From contig CM070877.1 in assembly GCA_036365515.1 (NCBI GenBank), positions 89,909,522 through 89,973,521 of the forward strand: a stretch of DNA of 64,000 bases, in the 5' to 3' direction. Under the pieces are notes generated by a model. That model was not told the origin of the DNA, made no database searches, and saw only the letters and a list, made by a program, of their open reading frames with translations. This DNA is from Torymus aiolomorphi. Lineage: Eukaryota > Arthropoda > Insecta > Hymenoptera > Torymidae. The position numbers and the translations under genes were made by a program. This document shows, piece after piece, positions 22,040 through 34,278 of this stretch; positions within the stretch are counted from its first letter, which is position 1; every line of letters starts with the position of its first letter.

Positions 22040-22800
22040 AAATAACATATTTTCAACCAATATTGGAAAAATGTACAGTTTTATTATTAAGTATGGACGT
22101 TTTCCATACATTCTGGGCAAACTGGTTCATTACACTTTTTACGTTTTTACAAGACAAGTCATTGCACCTACTAGAATTTTTACTATTTGTCTGCCTTTTC
22201 TCGATTATGCTCAATATCATCGAATCTAATATCAGAAATCATTTTTGTTACTGCTTTCTTAGGTTTTTTAGTTGAACTTCGGGAGTTTTGTTATTTGAAG
22301 GCCTATCTCTTTTTTCGCAGTTTTTTATATATCAACGTATATGCTACTGGTGATTTAAATTCAAGATACTCTTTATTTTCTACATTTTCTTCATTACATA
22401 TCCACGAATTCACTAATGTAACAATGAAAAAATAATAAAATACACTGAAATAACATTTTTTATTTTTAAAAATATAAGAATGAGCAATCATTCTATCCGC
22501 GAGGTCAACACCCCTCATAAACTTATTATACTCACTAACCGAAAATAGTCTTGTAACCGATAATTCTGTTTTAGTCTTTTTGTTCCATCGTGTAAGAAAG
22601 TCTCTAGATTCCATGTCAGTATATATGCAGATGCCGTATGCAATTCATTGCTGTCTAGACAACGTACTATAGTAATATTATGCTTTGAAGTAACAAGAGA
22701 TGTTGATCCACGAGGTAATTTTAATTTCTGTAATTGCACCAAATTATCTTTGATTTCCTGGAAACGATTTAGCCTTACTGTTCCGAGCACATACATCTTT
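22040..22800 (-). pseudogene. piggyBac transposase fragment
   Basis: Two minus-strand frames join in order: GTVRLNRFQEIKDNL...RGSTSLVTSKHNITIVRCLDS (22515-22796), then SVSEYNKFMRGVDLADRMIA and VFYYFFIVTLVNSWI (22303-22614). The block YNKFMRGVDLAD is the hallmark of the DDE_Tnp_1_7 (piggyBac) transposase C-terminal half. A cysteine-containing stretch (DLSCKNVKS) near 22160 may be the start of the C-terminal zinc region. The N-terminal half, including the first catalytic Asp residues, is missing and the frame is shifted, so the gene is dead. Confidence 0.75.
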
Positions 22801-22869
22801 TATAATCAATCCATTTTAGTATATCATACAATTGTTACAAAAATTTTATTATTAAGATTAAAAAGCATA

Positions 22870-23029
22870 AAGGACCCCGCACACAATGTATGGAAAAAAA
22901 TCATTCGGCCAAATTTTGGGGGGTTTTGCCCATGAGACTTTTGTTCAGGACCTCAAGATCTATCTTTTCCCTAAGTTTGATCCAATTTGACCGTATGATT
23001 ATTTTCCATACATTGTGTGCGGGGTCCTT
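22870..23029. mobile_element. 160-bp MITE with TA target duplication
   Basis: AAGGACCCCGCACACAATG and its complement form the ends (arms about 30 bp), flanked by TA (22868-22869 and 23030-23031). It sits beside the piggyBac relic. Probably a Tc1/mariner-type MITE. Confidence 0.8.
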
Positions 23030-23569
23030 TAAAGAAAAGAAAAGAGTTCATTGAAAATATAGGTGTAACATTTCCACCTCCACTGATTGTCTCCCTCCAG
23101 GACATAAGCACCAACTTGTATAAATACTCGAGGCTCAATCGCTCGAGCGCTTTAACGTTCCGAGAATCCTACTACGATGAGTCTCACGTCGAGACATAGT
23201 ACAATATGTGTAAATGTATTTACGAGGGCATTCAACCCGTATTTTGTAACCATTGTTTATATTTACGTTTGGTAAGGGCTTAATTTAAAAAGTTTTTAGT
23301 TTGTCGTTTAAGTGTCCAAAATAGTAATAAGTGCGAAAGTGTAATTTTTATATTGTATAATTGCAGCGTTGAAAAGGAGCACACAAAAGTGCTCGAAACG
23401 TCGGCGTGAAAATAAATTTAGTTCACTGCGGTCGAGAGAAAAGTGTTGCTTCCTCAAAGAGGAAGCTTTGTAACGGTGAAAAAAATTTTCGAAAAAAAAG
23501 TCTTCAAAAAGATGTTTTATGGTGGTATATGTGTATATTATTTGATTTTGATGATTTTTGATTTCGTGG
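23030..23569. other. No gene seen
   Basis: Contains CACAAAAGTGCTCGAAACGTCG near 23380 and the right arm of the inverted repeat. No domain is recognisable. Confidence 0.4.
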
Positions 23570-23570
23570 A

Positions 23571-23572
<2 letters not shown>

Positions 23573-23645
<73 letters not shown>

Positions 23646-23656
23646 GTGTGTGTGTA
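23573..23656. repeat. (TG)n microsatellite
   Basis: About 40 TG units with a GGGTGGG interruption near 23635. Frames through it give Cys-Val repeats and are not genes. Confidence 0.95.
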
Positions 23657-23659
23657 TTT

Positions 23660-26600
23660 CAACTCTTAATATCTCCGAAACTAATCAACCGATTTTCGTC
23701 GGGTAAAGCTTATTCCCTTCGTCTTGCGGCAAAAGGAAAGTACCCTGATGGATTTGGGATTTTATTGATTTTCTTTTGTTTTATAACCAAAAAACGATTT
23801 TGAATTATTAGTTTTTTTGATTCTTTCATATCTTACAGCCATCATTGAATAATATAATAAACTTTTCTTGAAAGGTATTTAAATTACCTATATTTTCATT
23901 TTTAAAAATTTAAAATATCTTCACTCTGTCATTTGTTATTAATGAAAACTTCTTTATATTTAAAAAATTAATATCTCAAAAAATAATTTATTTATCGACT
24001 TGAAATTTTAACTAGTTATTGCACTAATTGGAGGCTATATCTGGTTAAAATTTCAAGAGATTATCTTCATTTGTTTTTTAGAAAAAAATTATTTTTGAAA
24101 AAATTTGCGTTTTCGTTGTCGCACGATAACAAGAGCAAAAATTATCCAATCGTCCTGAAATTTGGCAAAGATGTAGCTTTTATATATCTGCTCATCGAGT
24201 TTGTTGCCCAAAAAAATCGGTCCATTACGAAAAAAGATATTTGAGATTAAAAATCTTTTGTTTAAATTTTTGAATCGCATTTTTTCGGAGAATACTTGAT
24301 TTATTGATTTAAAACTTTAACCATTTATTAAACTTATAGAAGACTATATTTGGTTAAAATTTCAAGAGATTATCTTCATTAGTTTTTTAGAAAAAAATTA
24401 TTTTTGAAAAAATTTGCGTTTTCGTTGTCACACGATAACAAGAGCAAAAATTATCCAATCGTCCTGAAATTTGGCATAGATGTAGCTTTTATATATCTAC
24501 TGATCGAGTTCGTTGCCCAAAAAAATCGGTCCATTACGAAAAAAGACGTTTGAGATTAAAAATTTTTTGTTTAAATTTTTGAATCGCATTTTTTCGGAGA
24601 ATACTTGATTTATTGATTTAAAACTTTAACCACTTGTTAAACTTATAGAAGACTATATTTGGTTAAAATTTCAAGAGATTATCTTCATTAGTTTTTTAGA
24701 AAAAAATAATTTTTGAAAAAATTTGCGTTTTCGTTGTCGCACGATAACAAGAGCAAAAATTATCCTATCGTCCTGAAATTTGGCATAGATGTAGCTTTTA
24801 TATATCTACGGATCGAGTTCGTTGCCCAAAAAAATCGGTCCATTACGAAAAAAGACGTTTGAGATTAAAAATTTTTTTTTTTAATTTTTGAATCGCATTT
24901 TTTCGGAGAATACTTGATTTATTGATTTAAAACTTTAACCACTTGTTAAACTTATAGAAGACTATATTTGGTTAAAATTTCAAGAGATTATCTTCATTTT
25001 GTTTATCCCCTTTTTTTTATCTCTTTTTAATCTCAATTTTTTTTAAACTTGGTGGTCTGTCAAAGCTTTTTTTAAAATAGGTACGTAATATACTATTTTG
25101 CAAGAAACTGCTATAAGACGCATCGGTTCAAAGTATTTTATTTCTACCTCAAATACCTCAACTGTGAACAATAAAGTCTTACTGAATTAAAACTTTTTTA
25201 TATTTCATAAATTAATTTCTCAAAAAATCATTTATTTATCGACTTGAAATAAATAACCAGTTATTACCCTAATTGAAGACTATATGTGGTTAAAATTTCA
25301 AGAGATTATCTTCATTTGTTTTTAGAAAAAAAAATTATTTTCCAAAAACGAATTTTGAATTTTTAGTTTTTTTTATTTTTTCATATCTTATAGCCATTAT
25401 TACATAATATAATAAACGTTTCTTGAAAGGTATTTAAATTACCTATATTTTCCTTTTTTAAAATTTAAAATATCTTCACTCTGTTATTTGTTATTGATGA
25501 AAACTTTTTTATATTTAAAAAATTAATATTTCAAAAAATAATTTATTTATCGACTTGAAATTTTAACTAGTTATTGCACTAATTGGAGGCTATATGTGGT
25601 TAAAATTTCAAGCGATTATCTTCATTTGTTTTTTAGAAAAAAATTATTTTTGAAAAAATTTGCGTTTTCGTTGTCGCACGATAACAAGAGCAAAAATTAT
25701 CCAATCGTCCTGAAATTTGGCACAGATGTAGCTTTTATATATCTGCTGATCGAGTTGGTTGCCCAAAAACATCGGCCCATTACGAAAAAAGATATTTGAG
25801 ATTAAAAATTTTTTTTTTTATTTTTTTGAATCGCATTTTTTCGGAGAATACTTGATTTATTGACTTAAAACTTTAACCACTTATTAAACTTATAGAAGAC
25901 TATATTTGGTTTAAATTTCAAGAGATTATCTTCATTTGTTTTTTAGAAAAAAATTATTTTTGAAAAAATTTGCGTTTTCGTTATCGCACGATAACAAGAG
26001 CAACAATTATCCAATCGTCCTGAAATTTGGCACAGATGTAGCTTTTATATATCTGCTGATCGAGTTCGTTGCCCAAAAAAATCGGTCCATTACGAAAAAA
26101 GATATTTGAGATTAAAAATTTTTTGTTTAAATTTTTGAATCGCATTTTTTCGGAGAATACTTGATTTATTGATTTAAAACTTTAACCATTTATTAAACTT
26201 ATAGAAGACTATATTTGGTTAAAATTTCAAGAGATTATCTTCATTAGTTTTTTAGAAAAAAATTATTTTTGAAAAAATTTGCGTTTTCGTTGTCACACGA
26301 TAACAAGAGCAAAAATTATCCAATCGTCCTGAAATTTGGCATAGATGTAGCTTTTATATATCTACTGATCGAGTTCGTTGCCCAAAAAAATCGGTCCATT
26401 ACGAAAAAAGACGTTTGAGATTAAAAATTTTTTGTTTAAATTTTTGAATCGCATTTTTTCGGAGAATACTTGATTTATTGATTTAAAACTTTAACCACTT
26501 GTTAAACTTATAGAAGACTATATTTGGTTAAAATTTCAAGAGATTATCTTCATTAGTTTTTTAGAAAAAAATAATTTTTGAAAAAATTTGCGTTTTCGTT

Positions 26601-28900
26601 GTCGCACGATAACAAGAGCAAAAATTATCCTATCGTCCTGAAATTTGGCATAGATGTAGCTTTTATATATCTACGGATCGAGTTCGTTGCCCAAAAAAAT
26701 CGGTCCATTACGAAAAAAGACGTTTGAGATTAAAAATTTTTTTTTTTAATTTTTGAATCGCATTTTTTCGGAGAATACTTGATTTATTGACTTAAAATTG
26801 TAATCTCTTATTAAGGTTATAGAAGATTATATTTGGTTAAAATTTCAAGAGATTATCTTCATTTTGTTTATCCCCTTTTTTTTATCTCTTTTTAATCTCA
26901 ATTTTTTTTAAACTTGGTGGTCTGTCAAAGCTTTTTTTAAAATAGGTACGTAATATACTATTTTGCAAGAAACTGCTATAAGACGCATCGGTTCAAAGTA
27001 TTTTATTTCTACCTCAAATACCTCAACTGTGAACAATAAAGTCTTACTGAATTAAAACTTTTTTATATTTCATAAATTAATTTCTCAAAAAATCATTTAT
27101 TTATCGACTTGAAATAAATAACCAGTTATTATCCTAATTGAAGACTATATGTGGTTAAAATTTCAAGAGATTATCTTCATTTGTTTTTAGAAAAAAAAAT
27201 TATTTTCCAAAAACGAATTTTGAATTTTTAGTTTTTTTTATTTTTTCATATCTTATAGCCATTATTACATAATATAATAAACGTTTCTTGAAAGGTATTT
27301 AAATTACCTATATTTTCCTTTTTTAAAATTTAAAATATCTTCACTCTGTTATTTGTTATTGATGAAAACTTTTTTATATTTAAAAAATTAATATTTCAAA
27401 AAATAATTTATTTATCGACTTGAAATTTTAACTAGTTATTGCACTAATTGGAGGCTATATGTGGTTAAAATTTCAAGCGATTATCTTCATTTGTTTTTTA
27501 GAAAAAAATTATTTTTGAAAAAATTTGCGTTTTCGTTGTCGCACGATAACAAGAGCAAAAATTATCCAATCGTCCTGAAATTTGGCACAGATGTAGCTTT
27601 TATATATCTGCTGATCGAGTTGGTTGCCCAAAAACATCGGCCCATTACGAAAAAAGATATTTGAGATTAAAAATTTTTTTTTTTATTTTTTTGAATCGCA
27701 TTTTTTCGGAGAATACTTGATTTATTGACTTAAAACTTTAACCACTTATTAAACTTATAGAAGACTATATTTGGTTTAAATTTCAAGAGATTATCTTCAT
27801 TTGTTTTTTAGAAAAAAATTATTTTTGAAAAAATTTGCGTTTTCGTTATCGCACGATAACAAGAGCAACAATTATCCAATCGTCCTGAAATTTGGCACAG
27901 ATGTAGCTTTTATATATCTGCTGATCGAGTTCGTTGCCCAAAAAAATCGGTCCATTACGAAGAAAGATATTAGAGATTAAACATTTTTTGTTTAAATTTT
28001 TGAATCGCATTTTTTCAGAGAATACTTGATTTATTGACTTAAAACTTTAACCACTTATTAAACTTATAGAAGACTATATTTGGTTAAAATTTCAAGAGAT
28101 TATCTTCATTTGTTTTTTAGAAAAAAATTATTTTTGAAAAAATTTGCGTTTTCGTTGTCGCACGATAACAAGAGCAAAAATTATCCAATCGTCCTGAAAT
28201 TTGGCACAGATGTAGCTTTTATATATCTGCTGATCGAGTTCGTTACCCAAAAAAATCGGCCCATTACGAAAAAAGATATTTGAGATTAAAAATTTTTTGT
28301 TTAAATTTTTGAATCGCATTTTTTCGGAGAATACTTGATTTATTGATTTAAAACTTTAACCACTTATTAAACTTATAGAAGACTATATTTGGTTAAAATT
28401 TCAAGAGATTATCTTCATTTGTTTTTTAGAAAAAAATTATTTTTGAAAAAATTTGCGTTTTCGTTGTCGCACGATAACAAGAGCAAAAATTATCCAATCG
28501 TCCTGAAATTTGGCACAGATGTAGCTTTATTATATCTGCTGATCGATTTCGTTGCCCAAAAAAATCGGTCCATTACGAAAAAAGACGTTTGAGATTAAAA
28601 ATTTTTTAAAAAAATTTTCGAATCGCGTTTTCTAAAAAAATACTTGATTTATTGACTTAAAATTTTAACTACTTATTAAATTTATAGAAGACTATATTTG
28701 GTTAAAATTTCTGGAGAATATCTTCATTTGTTTTTTAGAAAAAAATTATTTTAGAAAAAATTTGCGTTTTGTTGTCGGACGATAACAAGTGCAAAAATTA
28801 CCCAATCGTCCTGAAATTTGGCACAGATGTAGCTTTTATATATATTCAGATCAAGTTCTTTGCCCAAAAAAATCGGTCCATTACGAAAAAAGATATAACG
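23660..28900. repeat. AT-rich satellite: 309-bp monomers, 1865-bp higher-order unit
   Basis: About twelve monomers of roughly 309 bp are marked by TTTGCGTTTTCGTTGTCGCA (near 24107, 24415, 24724, 25659, 25968, 26277, 26586, 27524, 27833, 28142, 28451 and a diverged one at 28760). Between blocks lie spacers with TTTATCCCCTTTTTTTT at about 25003 and 26868, exactly 1865 bp apart. The 25.0-26.87 and 26.87-28.7 kb blocks are nearly identical, and 23.8-25.0 kb is a related partial block. Single monomers read as 67-codon frames on the + strand; these are repeat artefacts. Confidence 0.9.
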
Positions 28901-29122
28901 CACAGTTTAAGCTGAATCTGGATCCATGACTTTCTATTTAGTCTAACCGTACAAGATAAAATATTAAATTTTAAATATTAGAAGTAAAAATTAATTAAAG
29001 GGATCAATAAATTAAGTTTGAGAAAGCTACGTGCCAATGAATTGGCAGCGGATTTTTATCTTTGTTACTGTGTGTGTGTTTCTGTGTGTGTGTTACCTTG
29101 AAACTTTGGAGATTCAGATGAA

Positions 29123-29473
29123 TCAAATTTTATTTTCATTTTTCGGCATCGGCGTGTGAGTTGACTTGGACTTCTGTCCTATCAGCGGATTCGTTTGGGT
29201 ACTTATACCCTCCTCCCACCAGCTAAAATTGTCTGGCCTGAACGGAGTGACGAATGGAACTACAATTTTGTCTTCTTCCTCTCGTATGTTTTTCCGTTCT
29301 TTCGTCACTACCGTGGCCACCACTGGAGTGGACCCAGTCTGCGTTGAGCTGTCACATCTTTGCCTCAGGCTCGTGCATGTTTGTGTCGTACTGCTACGTC
29401 TTCGCGATGCCATTCTTATCATCTGTGCGCTCCATGTAGTTTTCCCAAAGCCTTCTGGCCGACTGATCTCCAA
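29123..29473 (-). CDS. Hypothetical 116-aa frame downstream of integrase
   Basis: On the minus strand it follows the integrase tail of the Gypsy element, where a third ORF or an extension of pol could sit. The text is Ser/Thr-rich with repeated STQT motifs (SSTTQT, DSSTQTGSTP, ISTQTNP). It ends beside the satellite, so it may be truncated. I do not recognise it, and a chance frame is possible. Confidence 0.3.
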   Translation of the reverse strand: MEISRPEGFGKTTWSAQMIRMASRRRSSTTQTCTSLRQRCDSSTQTGSTPVVATVVTKERKNIREEEDKIVVPFVTPFRPDNFSWWEEGISTQTNPLIGQKSKSTHTPMPKNENKI

Positions 29474-29605
29474 GTGTCAAAAGTTTTGTGACTGATGTAC
29501 GTTTCAACTTTTACAATCTAGTGCGAGCTTGGATTCTATATTTTCTTTATTGATTTTTTACATTTCTTATTTTTTCAATTACAATATTTTCATTACATTA
29601 ATATG

Positions 29606-30899
29606 TTAATTACAATTTCTTTTCGAAATAAGGTTTAAGATTTTCATATGGAATTGACCTTTCTCCTTTCCCTCATTATCTATAATGATATAAGTATCTT
29701 CCGCAACCTTTTTCTTTATTATGTATGGACCTTCATATACATCGAAAAATTTATGCACCTGCTCCTTTTCCGAGCTCGAGACATTCAAAGATTTTAACAA
29801 AACTTTTTCTCCTATCTCATATTCTTTATGAATTCTGTTTTATTCATTTTATTTGCCCTTGTTTGTACTCGCCCGTGCATCCTCTCTCTAGCCAAGAACA
29901 GTCTTCTCTCGTAAGGAATATCATCGGTGCTTTGCACTTTCATATATTTCTCCCAGACTCATGTGGATTTTTTATTAAAATGTAGTTCTAGTGGCGTGTA
30001 ACCCGTAGTTTCGTGGTGAGTTTCATTTATGATTTTCATTATTATTTCTGTATATCTCGCCCACCCCTTATGCGCGTGTTGCGTGTATACGCGAAAAAAT
30101 CTCCCTACTTCTCTATGTATACGCTCTACAATATTCGAGTGGGGATGACGTACTGATGAGAAAATTGTTTTTATTCCATTATCTCTTAACTTGTCTTACC
30201 ATTTCTCTGACGTAAATTGTGTTCCATGGTCAGTCATTATTTTTGGTTTTCCAACCGGTTTTTCATGTTTAATTATATAATCTTCAAATATTTTATTTAT
30301 TACTGCTAATGTATTAGCTTTTTTTATGTTGTAAATTACCACGTATTTTGAGAAAACATCTATTGTTGATAATATATAGTTTACCCCGCCTACCGAAGTC
30401 GGAAGAGGACCATAGAAGTCTATTAATAGAATTTCGTTTGGTTTATTTACGAGTATCGGTTGTACTAATTCATCGTACCGAATTGTTAAATGTTTGGAGC
30501 GTTGAAAAATTTCGCACGGTTTCAATATTTTCTTTATTCTTTTAAACATTTTTGGAGCGAAAAACGATTCGTTTATTATTTTAAACGTTTTATACGATCC
30601 TATGTGGTCGTATGCCTCGTGAATATTGGTTACCAATGGTTTAAAATTCTGTCCGGCATTACTACCTTAATTACTGTATTTATTGTTTTATATAATAAAT
30701 CATTATGAATTCTGTAATTATCCACTATCGATTTGTCTTTCTTTTCTAATTTATCTTTTATTTTTTGACCATATTTGTCTGTTTTTTGCGAGCTGATTAA
30801 GCTTTTTATTAATTTAATTGTTTCTTTTTTTAACTCAATTTTATTTATAGCGCTTATAGTGATGTCAGTATCATTTTTTAAGTTTGAGTTTGGATGCAT
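29606..30899 (-). pseudogene. Gypsy integrase, several frames
   Basis: Reading right to left: YRIHNDLLYKTINTVIKVVM, then EAYDHIGSYKTFKIIN and CEIFQRSK (zinc-binding N-terminal domain, with damaged HHCC residues). The core follows with ILLIDFYGPLPTSVGG (first Asp) and KIMTDHGTQFTSEKW (second Asp), ending at 30196. The segment with the catalytic Glu (29800-30195) is shifted and not clear. The last part, HKFFDVYEGPYIIKKKV, is the GPY/F module of the C-terminal domain. It would insert element DNA; this copy cannot be expressed whole. Confidence 0.75.
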
Positions 30900-31036
30900 T
30901 TGTCTGCTTAACTAGTTCGCACTAGAGTTTCTTTTACCCTCAATGTGCTCGAGTTCAATATTAAAATCCTAGATTGATAATTCTAGCGCATCATTCTCGC
31001 GTTGTTAAATCTGCTCGTGTTTAAAAATGTAATTGC

Positions 31037-32172
31037 TTAATAATCCGTTCTAACAACTATCTTTTTTGCGCCTTTTAAGTATGACTCTAATTTATGTAAT
31101 GCCCATACAACGGCGATTAATTCTTTTTCAGAGGTACAATAGTTAATTTGGCTGCCTTTTAACGTGCGACTAACAAAACAAACCATTTGTTCTTCTTCGT
31201 TTTCATTTAACTGTGACAAAATCGCGGCAATTGCATAATTACTCGCGTCGTTCGTAAGGATGAAGGACTTATCTTTGTCTACATAGGCTAATATCATGCA
31301 GTTATGAAAAGCACAAATTATTTTATGAAAAGCTACTGAATGATATTCCTGCCATTTAAATTTGACATCTTTTCGTGTTAATTCTAATAGAGGAATTGTT
31401 AATTCTGCATAGTTATTTACAAATCTAGAATAAAAGTTAACAAAACCTAAGAATGATTGAATTCCTTTTAAATTTATTGGTTCCCAAAAACATTTTATTG
31501 AAGTAATTTTTTCGGGATACGGAATTATGCCGTCTGGCGTTAATATATATCCCAATAATTCTATACGCTCATGACAGAATATTGATTTTGCGAAATTAAA
31601 GGTAATATTGTGATTTAATGCTCCTTGGAAAAGTAACTTCAAATATTCTAAATGATCTTCGAACGTATCTGAACGCGCGTGCATATCGTCTACAAACTTT
31701 AATAAAAAGTGCTGTAAATCAGCCGTTACATCTCCGAATACACGAATCAATGCCGCTGAACTAGTTTTAATTCCAAAAGCCAAGACATTAAATTCAAATA
31801 CGCGATTTAAGATCATAAATGCTGTGTATTTTTTACTTTCCTCTGACAAACCGATCTTCCAATAACTACTTGTTAAATCTAAACTTGACATAAAGGGTTT
31901 CTTTTGCATCTAAGTAAAATTTCATCTACTGAAGGTGGAGACTCACAATTATCCATAAGTATTTCATTTAATTTGCGACCGACTAAGACCAGTCGTATAT
32001 CGTCCTTTTCCTTTGGAACGACTAACATCGGGCTTATATAATTACTCTGAGAAGGTCTAATGATACCTAATTTCAACATTTTGTTAATTTCTTTTTCTAC
32101 TTTCTCTCTGTAATGAATTGGTACCGGGTATGGTTTCGAAAAAAACGGTGTATTGTCTTTTAGATGTAACAC
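31037..32172 (-). pseudogene. pol: Gypsy reverse transcriptase and RNase H
   Basis: Two overlapping minus-strand frames form one RT. The N-terminal fingers (31879-32172: YPVPIHYREKVEKEINKMLK, IIRPSQSNYISPMLVVPK, DIRLVLVGRKLNE) run into palm and RNase H (31037-31909: SSLDLTSSYWKIGL, LLKFVDDMHARSDTFEDHL, LLGYILTPDGIIPYPEKI, SFILTNDASNYAIAAILSQL, NYCTSEKELIAVVWALH). The catalytic box FVDD is intact, and RNase H keeps its first Asp and Glu. One frameshift near 31890 separates the halves. By texture this is an Osvaldo-like or related Ty3/Gypsy lineage. Confidence 0.85.
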
Positions 32173-32320
32173 ATTAGTATAATTGTTAATTAACCCCGGC
32201 TTTTTCTAGAAATACGGGTTTATATGTTATTATTAACTTTTTCAAAGTTTGATTTTGTTCGATTGATAATATGTCGCTTGTATTAATTTTTTGTTCGATC
32301 TCATCTATAGTAACATCGAA

Positions 32321-32860
32321 CTAATTGCCGACGTAATCCTGTAATTCAAGATCCTCGTTTGAATGTAGTGATTCAAGGTCATTTTCGCCATCAAGACATT
32401 CAGTAATCTGAAACCTAAGATCCGTCTTTGAATGTAATGATTTATGGTCATTTTCGCCATCAAGACATTCAATAATATTCAAAGTAGAATATTGTTTCAA
32501 CTCAATTTTACTAACTATATTATACGATATCGACTCTGTTTTATTATTTACCGTAATCTTTATATTTTTCGCCTCACTGTTAATTATCATTTTTAATTTT
32601 TCTTGGGAATCAATGCCGATTATACATTCTTTTATTAGCTTTGGTATCACGATATATATTAAATTCATTTTCAAATTATTTATTTGAGTAGGTATCATCA
32701 CCTGTAATTTTAAGCGTGCCGATTTATTTCCTGTCGCTGCTTTAATAAATTTTCCGCATAATGGTAACGTCGGACATGATTTGAAATATTCTAAATTCTT
32801 GTTGTAAAATTTTTCTGATATAGCCATTACTTCGCTCTCAGTATCTATTAAATTAACTAT
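32321..32860 (-). pseudogene. Gypsy protease region with altered active site
   Basis: The minus-strand frame upstream of RT contains NLIDTESEVMAISEKFYNKN, where D-T-G-S is expected: the glycine of the retropepsin triad is Glu here. A later block IPKLIKECIIGIDSQEKLKM matches the flap-to-C-terminal part (usual form ILG.D.L). The end has a 23-codon direct repeat (ECLDGEND twice, DNA period 69 bp at about 32377 and 32446). The protease would cut Gag-Pol; the altered triad suggests it is inactive. Confidence 0.6.
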
Positions 32861-33169
32861 TTTTTCATTTAATGAAATATTTATCTCTGGACTCTGTGAA
32901 TATTCAGTAGTTTCCTCACTAGGATCAATATCAAAAGCTAAATCTTCTTGAACGTTTATTAAACTATCTATGTTAAAAGTTAAATCCTCTGGAGCCTTTA
33001 TTAAATCAGCAGACAGTAATTCGATTTTATTTGAAAATTTACGCGCAGTTGCATCTCGATAATTTTCAATTTGCGTACTTTCGGAGTTTGGGATACAACT
33101 ACATTTAGTTTTCCGATTTCGGAGTTGATGTCGTTGCTGCTATCTCGATACCTAGAATATCTATATCGT

Positions 33170-34090
33170 TATGATATTTTTGCGCGGTTTTATTACTCAG
33201 TGGAGGTGTGTGCTTTTCCGAATCACGTTTAGGAGTTTTATTTTTATTGTGAATTTGAGTATCGTTTACATTTCGAGTATGCCATTGTTTTCTTGGATTG
33301 TTTTCACTTATGTTTTGATTTGGATTTTTATTTTGAGAGTAATTTTCCCTTCTCTCGTCAGATTTTGCTTCGTTTTTATTTTGGGCTCTGTTATTCCTTC
33401 TATTCTGGGCTCTCTTATCATCATTATCATAATCGGTTAGAATTTGAAAAAGCGTATTTTTTTATTTTACTGTTGACCCGAGAAAGCGTGTCTGACCCCT
33501 TTCTCAAAATATTCTACTAATTTTTCTGGTATTTCCTCGTAGGAATATGATAATTCAAACTCCTTCGCGTATCCGAAAATCGTTGTCGCGTAAGTAACCC
33601 TATCTAATTTGCCCCCCGCGTAAAAGGTACCGAACTCCACTTTCCGACGCGTTTGTCGTTGTATCGTAGAATTCCAAAATCTATCTTTAAATAAATTTTT
33701 AAATTGCTCGTATTCCCGTACGTCACTTTCGTGGATATACCACCAATATTTTGCTAATCCCTCTAGAACTTGGAAAACAAATTGAATACTTTCTTTCGCG
33801 TTGATTTTCATCAGTGAAATATATCTAACTAAATCGCTCAAGAATTTAACTGGTCTTTCCTGATCAGTACCCTTGAAAGAAGGAATTGGAATTTTTATCT
33901 TTGATTTTTCAGAATTTATAAGAGTTTCTACATTATCAATATTATTATTAATTTTTGTCTTTTTTAACTCAATTTGCGATTGGAGTTCGTCACAACTCTC
34001 TTTTAATTTTTCCAACAAGTTATCTTTAACCTCAATAATCAAGGAATCATTTTCTACATATTCTTTTAAATCTTTAAGTTCGTGACACAT
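33170..34090 (-). pseudogene. gag: Gypsy Gag with coiled-coil start and Asn/Arg-rich tail
   Basis: The frame 33467-34090 has a Glu/Lys-rich coiled-coil start, then IPIPSFKGTDQERPVKFLSD, FVFQVLEGLAKYWWYIHESD and EYEQFKNLFKDRFWNSTIQ. This is a retrotransposon gag capsid (L.G.A..WW is typical). A different frame continues at 33180-33440 with an Asn/Arg/Lys-rich tail (DDKRAQNRRNNRAQNKNEAK), likely nucleic-acid binding; no zinc knuckle is seen. The region between 32860 and 33170 is unclear. Part of this gag is repeated at 34954-35640. Confidence 0.7.
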
Positions 34091-34257
34091 ATTTGCAATT
34101 TACGTTTTTGCGTTTTACGAAAAGAGAACTTTGATGCTAGTTTCCTTTTAATGTATATTTAGTTAAATCTATTTATGACTTTAACGTTTTATTTCTGCAC
34201 GAAACTAATCACTTTCTCCTGCTTCCTGAGTAAATCATGCTATCATATCTCACTCGC

Positions 34258-34275
34258 GTCCCTGTTCGGGCGCCA
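34258..34275 (-). promoter_or_regulatory. Primer binding site, tRNA-Lys type (copy 1)
   Basis: The minus strand reads TGGCGCCCGAACAGGGAC, the complement of the 3' end of tRNA-Lys as used by many retroelements. It lies 3 nt inside the LTR edge. An identical copy is at 37078-37095. Confidence 0.9.
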
Positions 34276-34278
34276 CGT

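Larger units (their letters stand above)
21970..23520. repeat. Inverted repeat pair around the piggyBac relic
   Basis: About 70 bp at 21970-22040 (with TTCACCGTTACAAAGCTTCC) matches the complement of 23446-23520. Each arm holds its own small palindrome GCTTCCTC...GAGGAAGC. They may bound one 1.5-kb element or be two copies of a family repeat; I found no target duplication. Confidence 0.5.

Noticed and set aside
23140..23215. Possible hammerhead ribozyme (GATGAG with a short stem, and CGAAACGTC near 23395)
   Set aside because: The GAAA after stem II and the CUGAUGA core do not line up in one structure; the two motifs are about 200 bp apart.
23443..23803. Frames rich in Cys-Val
   Set aside because: Translation of the (TG)n microsatellite.
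24089..28592. Several 63-67 codon frames (MVKIS...) on the + strand and mirrors on the minus strand
   Set aside because: They are identical satellite monomers read in frame; stop positions follow the repeat, with no sign of coding constraint.
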